Below are positions 22,692-33,860 of a stretch of 64,000 bases of DNA, piece by piece (positions within the stretch are counted from its first letter, which is position 1; each line of letters opens with the position of its first letter). The stretch is from assembly GCA_019279435.1 (NCBI GenBank), contig JAAALK010000284.1, forward strand, positions 16,187,294-16,251,293. Reading direction: 5' to 3'. The DNA is from Zizania palustris. Lineage: Eukaryota > Streptophyta > Magnoliopsida > Poales > Poaceae. A program made the position numbers and the translations under genes. The notes below the pieces were generated by a model. It saw only the letters and a program-made list of their open reading frames with translations. It did no database searches and had not been told where the DNA came from.

Positions 22692-25600
22692 CTACGGGTC
22701 GGTTGGTGGAGCAGGAGGTGTCGGAGCTGGTGAAGCTGGAAGCGGAGGCCTTGTTTGCGCTTGCTTTTGGCGGTGAGCCTCGTCGATCCAAGTTTTGGCT
22801 ACAGCCTTGTGGTCTGTTTTCCAGATTGACCGGAAAGCCTCCCAGACAGAAGCTACATCTTGCGAAGGACGCAACAAGTCCTCGTCAGCAAAGCATGCTG
22901 GCGTCGAACCCCCAACCAGAGCAACTGAAATCCCAAGAGCTTTAAGATGATGGAGGACTCCAATTTCAGCAACTTGTCCGGAGATCTCTCCGTACCGGAT
23001 GCCGGAGCCCATCATCAGCTTCGTCGCCACTTGCATCATTTTCAGCTTTCGATCGAGGGGTTTGCTCGCCGTAGTAGAAGACGAAGGGCACATGGTGCCG
23101 AAGTACTCCAGGGTACCCTAAAGGGCATCCAAGGTACGCTCCGCTATTGCAGCATTCTTCGTTTCTACCGCCTCTAGCCCCGCCGCAGCAGTAGATACTT
23201 CGGCCATTTTCGACAGCAAGGTGCTTTTCTGAGCCATGGCCTGTTTAAGCGAGTCTTGGAGTAAGTTGCGCACTCGAAGTGGCTGCCACTTGCCGGAGCT
23301 TCTCCACCTCCGCCCTGAGCACCACACATTCGGCTTTGGCCTCTTAGGCCGAAGTTTGGAGTGTACTGCTGCTCTGCTGCTGGATCCGGAGGGCCTCGTC
23401 AGTGGTGGCCTTATCCCTCCGTTCCTCAAGGAGCTCTTCCTCCAGCCAAAGTGTCTTATCTTCAGAGATTTTGAGTGCAGACTGGAGGGTAGTAACCTTC
23501 CTCTTAAGACGATTGGTTTCAACTTTGTTGGAAGTCACTGCCGCTCTAGCAAGAACAAATTGCTGCAAAAAGAGCAAGTAAGTACTAAGTAATTTCATTT
23601 ATTAATTGAATACGATTGTGGTGTGTTGCATACTTGAAGGGCAGCCCTTTCGAGTGCTAGATTGAGTTCCAGAGCTCTGGCCTCGCTCAAGATGTAGACC
23701 AAGTCGGAGGTTACGACTTCTTGGCCCTTCTCCGCCAAGGGCTCCAGAAGCGCCCAGAGGCCTGTTCGTTGCTGCAAGTAGGGAGCCAACAAAGGGAGCC
23801 AGGATAAAGCCTAGCGATCATCCTTGGTCGCCTCCTCCTTCGAATTACTTGCCGAAGGATCGTTGGAGGAAGGCGTCGTCGTCAAAGCAGGGAGGAGCCC
23901 GAGGCTCGTCATGCTTTTTCCTCTCCCCGGCATGAAGGCCGGAGGAGTGGCCCCGGCAGAGGAAGGTTCTCCTTCAACTGATGCCCCCTCGGCCGAAACT
24001 TGTTCGGCCAAGACAACTTCAGTCATCAGAGCTGTTGTGTCTCCCGGGGCCTCAACTCCGAGAGAAGCTAGAGCTCCATCTATGCTCGGAGCTATGCTAC
24101 TCCTCGACGCACCTACAACATTAAGGTACTTGATGAATATTTATGGGTAATAACTGTTACAGGAGTGGTAAAGGCAAAAGCTCCGAAGTATACCTTCAGT
24201 GGCACCTTGAGGTAAAATCGTAGGGTCGTCCAAGACCTCGTACAACCGGAGGTACTCATCGAGGTCATCCCCCGAAGTCCTCTCCGGCGTATCCGCGATA
24301 GACGCCTCTACCTCCGGCACTATCACCCCGACCACGGGTGATGTTGGAGATAACCACCTCCATCTGTGAACTCGCGGCGATGGGCTCAGGAGAGCGCGCT
24401 GTATCTGTCTCCAAAGTTTCTTAGGAAGGAACTCCTGCAGCATCTGCGGCTTCATTTTCGCTGTCATCGAGAAGGTAATTCTCGAGAGCCTTTCCCATTT
24501 GGACGTCGGAGCCCTTGTTTTTAGAGACTTTGTTTCCGAAGTCTTCCGAAGATGAGTTCTGAAGGTCCAAGGAGGAAGCAGAGGACACCGAAGTTGGTTG
24601 AGGAGGAGGCCTCTGTCAGTCTTCTTCCCTTTCTTGATTGGAGTCTTGGCAACCTTCTTCGAAGGATCGGCGATAGCCTTCCTTTTTCGATGGGTTGCTC
24701 CGGTCGGGTCGAAGTCTGGCAGAGCTGGGGCGCCATTCCGAGGGCCCTCCACACTCTGTTGAAGCGCTCCCAGCTGCCTACTTGCTCCATCCTTTTCTGC
24801 CTCTCTACTGCTGTAGGGGCTCCGAGCACCTATTCAGTGGCTCTTACTATTCTGCTCCGGAGCTAACGCCAAAGGGGCCGCTGGAAAAAGGTATCATATT
24901 GTGAGTATGTTATTTCTTTTCTACATGTTACTGCAGGAAGTTCGAAGGGTTACCTAGACTTCGAAGTTATCCCTCCGAAGCGTTTTGAAACACTATCGGC
25001 CAGTTGGCTCCGAGAGGTGGAATTCGGAGGGTGATGAACTCTTCGGCCAAGTCCCGCATGCTCATGCGGATGGCTATCGAAGAGAGTAACCCATGGCGCA
25101 TTGAGAGCAGGCTTGGGTTCGAAGTGACTTTTGCCTCCTTCTGGAACCAGATTTCTTGGAGAGGCCCCGCAAAGCTGGAGTCTTCCCCGACCTCGGCGTA
25201 AAACTATCGAAGGATCCAGTTGGTATACCACCGGTCGTTGATGGCCTTCGTAGGGAAATGCTGCGCTTGCTCCTTCTGCAGCTGGAAGTTGACACTTCTG
25301 AAGGCTGTCAACACTTTGGTGTCTCTGGGGCCATCTTGTGGCTTCAGCTGGCAGGTGGCTTCGTATGTCACAGTGAAGACCTCTGACCTCCCTTCACATC
25401 CTTCAGCCTGGAGGGCCCATTCGAAGATTGCCAGCCTTGCGATGGCATTGGGGGACAATTGAGGCAAGGTAATGTGAAACATTTCCAATACCTCTGATAA
25501 AAAGCTGATGGCAGGGAGCCCAAGACCAGCCTTGAAGAATGCTTCGAAGACTACCACTTCTCCGCTTCGTGGCCTTGGGGTCGACTCTGTTCCGGGGACC

Positions 25601-25764
25601 TGAGTCCTCATTCCGAGGCCCAGCTTCCCGGCCACTGCCTCTTCGATGGACTCCGCGGTGCTGGTGGACTGGCCGGTGAGAAAGCTTTGAGGAACTTGTT
25701 TCTTTGATGGAGGGCGAAGCTCCCGAGGATTTTTTGGCCAAGAACCTCCCGGAGCCCCCGCCAT
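22692..25764 (-). pseudogene. Antisense extra gene of a gypsy element ('putative gypsy type transposon' family), with introns
   Basis: The first part (ATG at 25764, to 25204) holds the domain found in many grass elements: VVVFEAFFKAGLGLPAISFL, FHITLPQLSPNAIARLAIFE and a VFTVTYEATCQLKPQDG tail. It continues to about 24955 after one stop (ILR, then stop). Plausible introns follow: donor GTAACC near 24952 with acceptor TTTTTCCAG near 24885; donor GTATAC near 24193; donor GTATGC near 23635 with acceptor TTTTTGCAG near 23565. Later parts are a Lys/Ser-rich linker, a long heptad-rich coiled coil (23560-23350, NRLKRKVTTLQSALKISEDK), and a C-terminal piece ending PAPTPPAPPTDP at 22692. Function is unknown. 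Internal stops and frame changes suggest this copy is dead, but the splice signals look usable. Confidence 0.68.
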
Positions 25765-26347
25765 GGCCGCTGCTGCCGAGGCCGCCCAAGCTTGCCTCTA
25801 TGCCAAAGTGCTTGCTGTCGCTGGCACGGTGTGGCTGGTCCTCACCATGACTCAATCGCTCAGAAAGTTGGGAGATTTAGAGGTTGAAGAAAGTAAACTT
25901 CGGAAGTCAGGCACGGTAAAAGTTTTCGGCGGATTTCGATCCCCCTTTTATAGCCTTCCGCTAGATGTTGTGCTTTGATTGCGTTCACACTGTAGGTTCT
26001 ACTTCTGCCGCTGATGGGTGGGACCAGGAAGTGAAAAGGTGTGAGCTCACGGTAAAATTTCGACCGTTACCTTTTTTTCAGGAGCATAACAGCTGCTTGA
26101 AGGGTAACAACTCAAAATTAACGGCTTTTCACGATGTTTAACCTTCGCAACGATTCCTTTTCCTGTGAAGTGTTCACACAGCAGTCCCATTTCAAAGCTT
26201 TCATCGGGGATGCCTCGATGTCCAATACCCTTCGGATAGCTGTAATACCTTCAAATTTCCCTAAGTCCCTGAATATGAAAATGTTCCTTGCATATACTGC
26301 TCTCCTACCATGCAGATTATATCGGAGAAGCATATTCGAGGGGCTAC

Positions 26348-26841
26348 TGTTGAGGGAAAATACTTCATCCTCGAGACTTTGGAAATCAACAGTCAAAGAT
26401 GGCTTATTAGCATCAAAGCTTGCGTTCATATCTGGAGGTGATGAAGTTTCTAAGTCGGATGATGCTTCAACTTCATGGCCGAAGGTACCCTCCGCAAGGC
26501 TCCGAAGCTTCGGTGGAAAACAACAAGACTGATAAGACATCTGCCTTATCTACCTTCTCCAGATAGATTTTACTATTTTAACCCTATTTGGGGTAATAAA
26601 TAGTTTCCACTATGTCGGTTGTAATTGAGGGGTAAATAGGTCTTTTCCTTAAACTTTTTGCTTATAAATACCCTCCTTCTTACCCTGTAATAGGCATCGA
26701 ATACTCATCTATTCAATACACAATTTTGGACTACTTAAGCTATTATCCAATTCGGAGGCTTGAGATAGTTCTCAGCTCAAACTCACTGTTTGTTAGCTCT
26801 TAATCTTAGAGAACCTGTTAGCGTAATCTTTTACGCCAACA
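26348..26841 (+). repeat. 3' LTR of the gypsy element with the antisense gene
   Basis: TGTTGAGGG...CGCCAACA, 494 bp, with TTATAAATA promoter text near 26674 and a polypurine-like tract before it. The partner LTR is not in the window. Neighbouring bases (GCTAC and AACTC) do not match, as expected for a single remaining LTR of an incomplete element. Confidence 0.62.
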
Positions 26842-26844
26842 AAC

Positions 26845-27335
26845 TCAATTTTCGACGTTCCATACGGGCACGAAAGATAACTTCAGCACATTTCCATTGC
26901 CACCAAATTCACCTCAAAATTCCTTTTGGATCAATGGGAATCGTATAAACAATATGGCGTCCAGAATCTATCAACATGATGTTTTCTGCGATGTTGGGCC
27001 GTTAGGCCGTGTATCCAGTTTAGCCCATTAGGGACACGTCCAACCCAAGTTAGGAATCCAATCCGACTCTAGTTTGAGTCCAACTCGGATTCCAGCAGCA
27101 GTGTGCACTAAAATCATCGCTCAAGCCACATACGAACTCTATTTTCGACGTTCCATACGAGCACGAAAGATAACTTCAGCACATTTCCAATGCCACCAAA
27201 TTCACCTCAAAATTCCTTTTGGATCAACATGAATCGTAAAAACAATCTGGCGTCCAGAATCTATCAACATGATGTTTTCTGCGATGTTGGGCCGTTAGTC
27301 CATGTATCCAGTTGAGCCCATTAGAGGCGCGTCCC
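26845..27335 (+). repeat. 293-bp tandem duplication in LTR-like DNA
   Basis: The segment starting TTCGACGTTCCATACGGGCA (26851) is repeated from 27144 with about 5-10% differences. The two copies cover about 26845-27137 and 27138-27335. Text such as GGAATCCAATCCGACTC and a TATATAAGG motif (about 27344) suggest a copia-type LTR. Sequence from 27340 to 27645 continues as LTR-like leader with no coding. Confidence 0.6.
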
Positions 27336-27649
27336 GAACAACTATATAAGGTGTTTCTACAACTATCTAGAATTTTTGGGTTTAGTTTATATGTTGCTTT
27401 GATAGCTGTCGCTTCACCGAATTTGTAAGTTAACCCAAATTTGTAGATTCCAATAGAATTTCAATTCGATTGCGTTTTCTGCGTTCTTGCTTGTGTTCTT
27501 CGATTTTCAGACAAGGATTAGCCTTCTTGGTGAGGTCAATCAGACTATGCTTGGTTGATAACAAACAGAGTAGCGGTGTAGCAATTACAAGGGTCTATAT
27601 CGTGGATCATAAGCTGGATCGTCAACATCAAGTTCTCTACAAATCATTA

Positions 27650-28117
27650 TTTATCCCCCAGTTTATGGAAGATCGGGCACCCCGCCCTCCATTGCGTATC
27701 GTAGAATGCATTTGAGAGCAGCAAGATGGGGCTCCTTGGGGTCATGCATGTGGAGGCAGACCTACTAGACTGCATAGAAAATGTCAGGCATGGTGAAGGC
27801 CAAATATTGAAGAGCACCAATAATACAACGGAAATTAGTTGGCTCAAGTATAGGGGCACCATCGATTAAGAGCGTCAGATTAAGATCAACAAGTATTGAA
27901 TAGGGTTTGTAGTTATACATGCTAGCTCACTCAATAATGTCAATCATGTATTGCCTTTGAGAGAGAAAGAGGCCCCCATCACTATATTGAACAAGCATCC
28001 CTAGAAAATTGTAAAGAATACCAAGATCCTTCAAAGAGAATTTTTACTGAAGTGCCCAAATGGTACGATAGAGTAAAACATGTGAGGAGGCTATCAACAC
28101 AATATCATCAACATATA
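27650..28117 (-). pseudogene. copia-5 reverse transcriptase, C-terminal half, split by gypsy-1
   Basis: On the minus strand it reads YVDDIVLIAS (28127-28098, overlapping the target site), then SLKDLGILYNFLGMLV, then IIGALQYLAFTMPDIFYAV and HMHDPKEPHL. These are the catalytic YVDD and C-terminal blocks of copia reverse transcriptase. Several in-frame stops are present. The upstream half resumes at 35425 on the far side of gypsy-1. RNase H is missing: the copy ends abruptly near 27650. Confidence 0.85.
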
Positions 28118-29681
28118 TGTTGATAGCAAAAAATGGCGTTAGTGGCTAGATTGTCAAAATATCAATTTTTGGTGATTTGGGCCGAAAGTACACATGTCCA
28201 GGGTCTGTCCGAAGCCCTACAGGGCCGAAGCCCGATGAGATATGGGCTCCGAAAGTCTCTAGCCAGCCCATGGGCTTCGGCCAGGAAGACTTCGGAGGCC
28301 CACGCTGCCAAAGCCTCGGAAGCCTTCAGAGGCCCAAGCTGCCGAAGCTTCGGCCCGAGGAGCAAGCCTCGATGGGCCTGGCCGAAGCCCACACTACCGA
28401 AGCTTCGGCCCGAGGAGCAAGCCTCGATGGGCCTGGCCGAAGCCCACGCTACCGAAGCTTCGGCCCGAGGAGCAAGCCTCGACGGGCCTGGCCGAAGCCC
28501 ACGCTACCGAAGCTTCGGCCCAGAGAGCAGGCCTCGACGGGCCTGGCCAAAGCCCACCTCGGCAGAGATGGAGTTGTACGCGTTTCCAGCTCAATCTCTA
28601 TCTCTATCTGGTCGGGTTAATAGCAGATTAGATTGGGAGTTAAAATCCCCTATAAATAGAGAGGCATGGCCGGCGTGAGAAGCCCCCCAACTCAAACCAA
28701 ACCAAAGCCCATGCTTTGATTGCATTTACTTTACCTTTACTTTCCTGTACCTCTTCGTGGGTTTGCCTAGGAAGCCCTCCGCCGGCCACTTCGGAACAGT
28801 GGTAATCCTTGTTACTTCACTTGTGAAGTATCCATTAATCTACGTAATAGATTGCTATCGCCTTGTTACTTCGCCTGTGAAGTATCCGCTAATCTGCGTA
28901 ATAGATTGCTACCTTCGCTACTAGTGCAACACTTAGCAAAATTCGGTCCTCAGGCCGAATTGGTACTTCGCACTCTTCTGTTGCAGGCTTCGCACGCTCA
29001 GAGCCCCTTCATCGAAGGTGTCCGGAGCTGAGAGATCGGTTTCGGAGGTCCCCCAGGACACCCTTTAGCGGGACTGCAGGCTTCGGCAATAGGTTTCGCC
29101 AAGCATACTTCGTCGCAACAAGCTTCGCCACGACCATACTCCGCACCGGACGAAGTTGCACTCGCGCGTGGCCCTCGCGTCACTATTTTGTAGATTGCTG
29201 TATCGAAGATCGCACGCCGAACCCTGCTAGTTTAGAGGTGATCACTGCGTTCAGATCTGTTCGGAGTCTATCTTCGGCCAGATCAGTCCGAATGCCGAAG
29301 TACCCTTCGGCGGAGCACTTCGCACCAGATCCGTTCAGGAGTCTAGCCTCGGCCGGATCAATACGAACGCCGAAGCACCCTTCGGCGGAGCACTTCGCAC
29401 CAGACACCGAAGGTACCCTTCGGCGCACCCTTCGCATCAGACTTCGAACCAGACGGGCTCCGACTGGTTTGCTGATTTTATTCTGTTTAAACTATCTCTT
29501 CGGCTAATTGGATCATTTTGTGTAATCTGGTTGCCTGGCGACTCCGCCCCCCTTATCACTATTAAGGGTAGTCGGAACGTGATGTCGGTGCCACATCACA
29601 CTTAGGTCCAGTCCCTAAGTATCAGTGCACTTTTGGATCGTCGAACTGACCAAAGTGCGGGGGCACGTTTCCGTGTCAACA
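28118..29681 (+). repeat. 5' LTR of gypsy-1
   Basis: 1564 bp. It carries a tandem 55-bp array (about 28335-28555), a promoter region with TATAAATAG (about 28652), and direct repeats GTTACTTCGCCTGTGAAGTA-like at 28812 and 28863. It ends GTGTCAACA, followed by CACTTTTTGGTGACTCCGCT, the primer-site region. Confidence 0.93.
28335..28555 (+). repeat. 55-bp tandem repeat with CCGAAGCTTCGG palindromes (5' LTR)
   Basis: About four units, each containing the palindrome CCGAAGCTTCGG and a CCTCGA(T/C)GGGCCTGGCC core. The equivalent array in the 3' LTR is at 34083-34300. The array lies in U3, upstream of the TATA text. Long ORFs crossing it come from the repeat. Confidence 0.88.
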
Positions 29682-29722
29682 CACTTTTTGGTGACTCCGC
29701 TGGGGAGAGCTACGCCAACATA

Positions 29723-31372
29723 ATGAGTACGTCTATATCGGCCACCGGTACGTCTACATCGACTACTACGTCTACACCGCCGATGGACGCAATAGGAGGC
29801 ATGGATATCGACAACCGCAAAATATTGTCACCTACACTTGAAGATATCCCCGCAGAAGACCGAGCAGAGATCGAGGCAAAGCTGAAGGCACTCCAAGACA
29901 TGATGCTTGGGGGCTACGTCAAGACACACGCAGGCTTCATCAAGCGCGACATCGTCACCCCCGACCTCGCTCAGGTCCAGGTAACACCTGTATCGCCTCG
30001 CTTATCTTCCTTAGAAATTGAGCAGAAAATAGCCGCAGCAGTAGATCAAGCCGTTCGCGCTTTGCTAGCCAACCGTTTAGACTCGGCAGTCAGCTCCCAA
30101 GTAGAGGCGACTCTGAGAAGGTTCGGCTTTACTTAGGCCATACCCCCTATTCCTATTGCTAGCGCACCTCCGATGAACCACGTATACAATAGGGCTAATG
30201 ACATCGCTGGCACAATCATGTCTCCGGCCTCACCACTTATGGCTGAGACCAATCATTAAACCTACGTTCAAACTAATACTGCATACCATGCACCACCACA
30301 TGTGCCGGTACCCGCGCTGCCCGCACCCCATGCGCAGGCGCCCGGGCCTAAACACGTCATATAGATTGCGCGCAGGGAAGAGTCCCATGGCCGACACGCT
30401 GATATCCCACCACGTGTCACGCCCCCGCATGAGAGGCGCGCGCAAGCAACATATCAAGATGACATAGAGGAGCAGGTCCGTGCACTATTTAGGGAGTGTG
30501 CTGGCTTTGTGCCCAAGGGACGGGTTAGGGTTTACCGTAAGCCATACCCCGACCATCTCGATACAGTACCCTACCCCCATGGCTATAGAATCCTTGAATT
30601 CACTATGTTCGATGGCGAGGGTAGCAAAACCACACTAGAGCACGTTAGTCAATTTTTGGCACAGTGTGGGGAGGTTAGCGGGATAGATGCTCTAAAGGTT
30701 AGACTATTTTCTCTCTCGCTATCCGGCACTGCTTTCACTTGGTTTTCGGCGCTCCCGCCGAACTCCATCCACACGTGGGACGATTTAGAGCGAAAATTCC
30801 ATGATTATTTCTACATAGGTGAAACAGAACTTAGGCTTTCGCATTTAACATCGGTTAAGCAAAAATCTAGTGAGAGCGCCTCTGAGTACATCAAGCGTTT
30901 TAGGGATACTAGAAACCGATGTTTTAGCCTTAATATTTCAGAAAGGGACTTGGCGGAGTTAGCTTTTAACGGGTTATGTTCTGAAATTAAAGAAAGATTA
31001 GATAACCAAAACTTTTTAGAAGTTAGCAAAGTTCTACAGTAGGCTCTAGTCCAAGAAGGTCGAGCCAAAGACAAGAAATTTATTAAGACGTTTAGCAAGC
31101 CTAGGGCCAAAATCCACATCATGGAATGCTCTGATGAAGAGGAGTCAGAGGAGGAGGATTCGACCGACATGTACGTGGCCGAATGGGCCTGGAACACTAA
31201 GAATAAACCCGTCACCTGCTCCAAGTTACGACCATCCCCAACAAAGAATCGACTCAATGAGGTCAAGTACTCGTTTGATGTAACTAAGTGTGATAAAATA
31301 TTTGACTTTCTCTTAAAAAGCCAGTTCTCAGGTTACCTAAAGGTCAAGTCATTCCACCTGCTGACGAGTTAA
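29723..31372 (+). pseudogene. gypsy-1 Gag, main domain
   Basis: The frame starting MSTSISATGT (29723) runs through an N-terminal region with a short helical block (EIEQKIAAAVDQAVRALLAN), then ALFRECAGFVPKGRVRVYRK, then the conserved retrotransposon Gag domain (30560-31040: FDGEGSKTTLEHVSQFLAQC, SGTAFTWFSALPPNSIHTWD, YIKRFRDTRNRC, LAELAFNGL). Stops at 30134 (TAG), 30257 (TAA), 30362 (TAG) and 31040 (TAG) interrupt one continuous frame without indels up to that point. A frameshift near 31330 follows. The protein is not made intact from this copy; family members may have supplied particles. Confidence 0.82.
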
Positions 31373-32713
31373 AGAAGCATCCATACTGTAAGTGGCATGA
31401 TTCGCATTCTCATAATACTAATGATTGCAATGTTTTTCGTCGGTAGATACAATCGGCCATAGAAGGACGATTGAAGATAGACCATGATCCAAAGATGAAG
31501 CTGGATAAAGATCCTTTTCCAGTCAACGCCATTGACCTCGGTGAAAAGAAGGTGTTGATTCGGCTAGAACAGGCCGAGTTTGCTAAAGGGAAAGGTGTAA
31601 TTGGTGGAGAACCGCGCACTCGCACACTCGTGCCAAAGAACCCCGAGGTAGGAGTGTGGAAACAGAACATCAATACCCCTTCTGCTAAGGCTCGCAAGAG
31701 GCCGAAGGTAACATATGACATGCTGTTGCACAAACATCAGAGAAGGGCCAAAGAAGCAGGTCCGCGTGCTAAGCTAAAACAACCGAAGGGGCCAAGACCT
31801 TCGAAGGGTGGCTTCGGGCCGAAGCCAGCGAATCCTCCGCACGAAGGCTTCGGGCCATAGTGGCCTGATGCTCCGCACGAAACCTTCAGGCCACGGTGGC
31901 CTGATGCTCCGAACGAAGGCTTCGGGCCATGGTGGCCTGATGCTCCGCACGGTGGTTCCGAGCCACAATGGACGACCCCCCCATACGGCAGCTTCGAACC
32001 CCAGTGGTCGGGTTCCCCATGCAACAACTTCGGCCCCCAATGGCCGAACCCCACACCGTGTTGGACTTCTCCGATGGGAGGCTTTGGCCCGTACTGGCCG
32101 AACATACCTCCGGCCTGGCAGGACCCTTCACTGATGTGGTCCGAGGTGCCATCAACTCTGCCGAGCCCCCCCGGGGTGATGGTTTTGGCTCACAGTGGGC
32201 GAGACACTAGAACCTCTGATGCCTCCGCCATACGACTAGGCGGGAACCCCGTGGGCTCTGTACGTATCTGGGTCGGGGTACCCTCCGTAGCCTAACACTA
32301 TACCTTATTTCCCTTCGGAGTATTATGGATGGCAGGGGCAAACAGACGGAGCAGAGGGGGGCATCGTCCACAAACTGTCCGTGGTGCCTCTGAATCAGAC
32401 CATGCAGAGCGAGGCCGAAGGGTGCGAGCACGTAGAGGCCAAAGTCAGGGAGTCCAAAGCCATAACCATCAGGGTTGGGTCTCAGGAAGTCCCAATCCCA
32501 AAGACTTTGTCACCAAGGTCTGACGGAGGTAAGTCTCATACTTCGGCCGAGCTCCACGCCGAAGCCTGGTTCGATCGGCTGAACGAGGCCGGTCCATCCG
32601 ATGGGGTTCGCAGCGAAGCCCCCTTCGAACACAGGGTGCCCGAGGCCGAAGGGCACAGTACCACTTTGGCCAGAATTAACAGAGGTCGAACAGTAGCACC
32701 TGGCACCAAGACT
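31373..32713 (+). pseudogene. gypsy-1 Gag C-terminal part with knuckle and GFGP-W repeats
   Basis: It continues in a shifted frame with a CxxH-type knuckle (YCKWHDSHSHNTNDC at about 31384), TAG at 31444, a basic stretch, then a Pro/Gly/Trp-rich repeat region (31805-32130) with one more TAG (31858). From about 32381 the first frame is used again (MVPLNQTMQSEAEGCEHVEA) up to the TAG at 32714, just before the protease ORF. At least two frameshifts lie between 31330 and 32381. Confidence 0.65.
31805..32130 (+). repeat. 36-bp coding repeat (PHEGFGPWWPDA-like units)
   Basis: Three close copies (about 31831-31940) of CCGCACGAAGGCTTCGGGCC plus ATGGTGGCCTGATGCT are followed by about four diverged copies. 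They encode a 12-residue Gly/Pro/Trp motif within Gag. Confidence 0.75.
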
Positions 32714-32737
32714 TAGCCATCTTGGGCTCCTCCAGGC

Positions 32738-33652
32738 ATGTCGAAATCACAGAAGAGACGCCTACAAAGGCTGCGGGCACAGGAGATGCGCGAAAAGAAA
32801 GCTGAAACTGAGCGCGACGCTGTCTTCGAGGAAATCCACCCTCAGCTAGCTACCAAACAGGTATGGAGGGAGAAGCTGGTTGAGATAACCAACCCGGCTC
32901 CTAGCCCAAGCGACGACGATGACGACATGCTCGACGATGATTACTCACCCATCTCTGAAGGGTCCACACCCCAGGCGATGGACATCAACATCGTCACTTT
33001 ACCTGCCGAGTTCGCCCTACCACGAGACGAGGCCGAGGTCACTCAATTGAACCTCGGTCCATGCAACGCCATCTTCGAGAAGCCCGAGGACTCGGCTCAC
33101 CATCTAAAGCCCCTCTATGTCAGGGGTTACATCAATGGGAAGCCGATTTCCCAGATGCTCGTCGACGGTGGCGCCACCGTTAACCTAATGCCTTATTCGT
33201 TGTTGAAGAAACTTGGCAGGGGCGAAGAAGACCTGAAGGAGACTAACTTGATGCTCAATGGCTTCAACGGAGAGAGCTCCGAGGCAAAGGGGGTACTCTC
33301 TATGGAGTTGACGGTGGGCAACAAGATGTTGCCAACAGCGTTTTTCGTCGTCGACGTACAAGGTAACTATAGCGTGCTACTCAGGCGCGACTGGATTCAT
33401 GCGAACTGTTGCATACCTTCTACTCTACACCAGTGCTTGATGCAGTGGGACGGTGATGATGTAGAAGTCATCCCCGCGGATACTTTGGCCCAAGTAGCAT
33501 TGTCCGATGTATCAGTCGACGCCGTCCATAACAAAGTAGAGTGTCTATCAGGGAGAGATCTTTTGGATTACGATTTTGTTAGCGTATCCGAGGGATGGTT
33601 TGTACCAGTGTCTGTAAAGCCGGCTAGAGTAGCACGGCTATTTTTGTATTAA
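32738..33652 (+). CDS. gypsy-1 retropepsin-like protease ORF
   Basis: An uninterrupted 304-codon ORF (MSKSQKRRLQRLRAQEMREK). It begins with a basic helix and an acidic linker (SPSDDDDDMLDDDYSPI). The aspartic protease domain (about residues 120-230) has GKPISQMLVDGGATVNLMPY, where the usual D-S/T-G triad appears as D-G-G, and later VLLRRDWIHAN, the second conserved block. It ends SVKPARVARLFLY. In complete gypsy elements reverse transcriptase would follow; here the reading stops and the 3' LTR comes 208 bp later. The D-G-G variant occurs in several grass gypsy families, so the enzyme may or may not be active. This is the only intact ORF of the element. Confidence 0.85.
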   Translation: MSKSQKRRLQRLRAQEMREKKAETERDAVFEEIHPQLATKQVWREKLVEITNPAPSPSDDDDDMLDDDYSPISEGSTPQAMDINIVTLPAEFALPRDEAEVTQLNLGPCNAIFEKPEDSAHHLKPLYVRGYINGKPISQMLVDGGATVNLMPYSLLKKLGRGEEDLKETNLMLNGFNGESSEAKGVLSMELTVGNKMLPTAFFVVDVQGNYSVLLRRDWIHANCCIPSTLHQCLMQWDGDDVEVIPADTLAQVALSDVSVDAVHNKVECLSGRDLLDYDFVSVSEGWFVPVSVKPARVARLFLY

Positions 33653-33860
33653 TAGTCATGTCTACCGAGAATAATCTAGATTGGCTAAAGTCTCGTGTGG
33701 AGCAATATCGGTCTAGTAAAAGACAGTATTGCCAAGGCCATCAAGGACTTTAGCGAAGTAGAGAAATTAGGACAAGGTGTCGAAAAGCCGACACGAATGG
33801 TGTCGTCTTCAGCTCGCTATGCTTTTAGTTCACTAGTTCACTAAAAGGCAGGGGGGCATG

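Larger units (their letters stand above)
22132..26841 (+). mobile_element. 3' part of a gypsy element carrying an antisense extra gene
   Basis: A plus-strand LTR at 26348-26841, preceded by a polypurine-like GAGGGGCTAC, closes the element. Upstream of it are two genes on the opposite strand (25764-22692 and 22576-22140). An antisense extra ORF between pol and the 3' LTR is a known layout in the Tat branch of plant gypsy elements. Gag and Pol are not seen; they would be in or beyond the gap, or deleted. Confidence 0.65.

Noticed and set aside
28335..28555. CRISPR-like repeat array
   Set aside because: Units are contiguous 55-bp tandem copies without unique spacers and sit in an LTR of a plant genome.
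28133..28678. 181-codon ORF in the gypsy-1 LTR, and its copy at 33876-34289
   Set aside because: It is made by the 55-bp repeat array in U3 and is not a gene.
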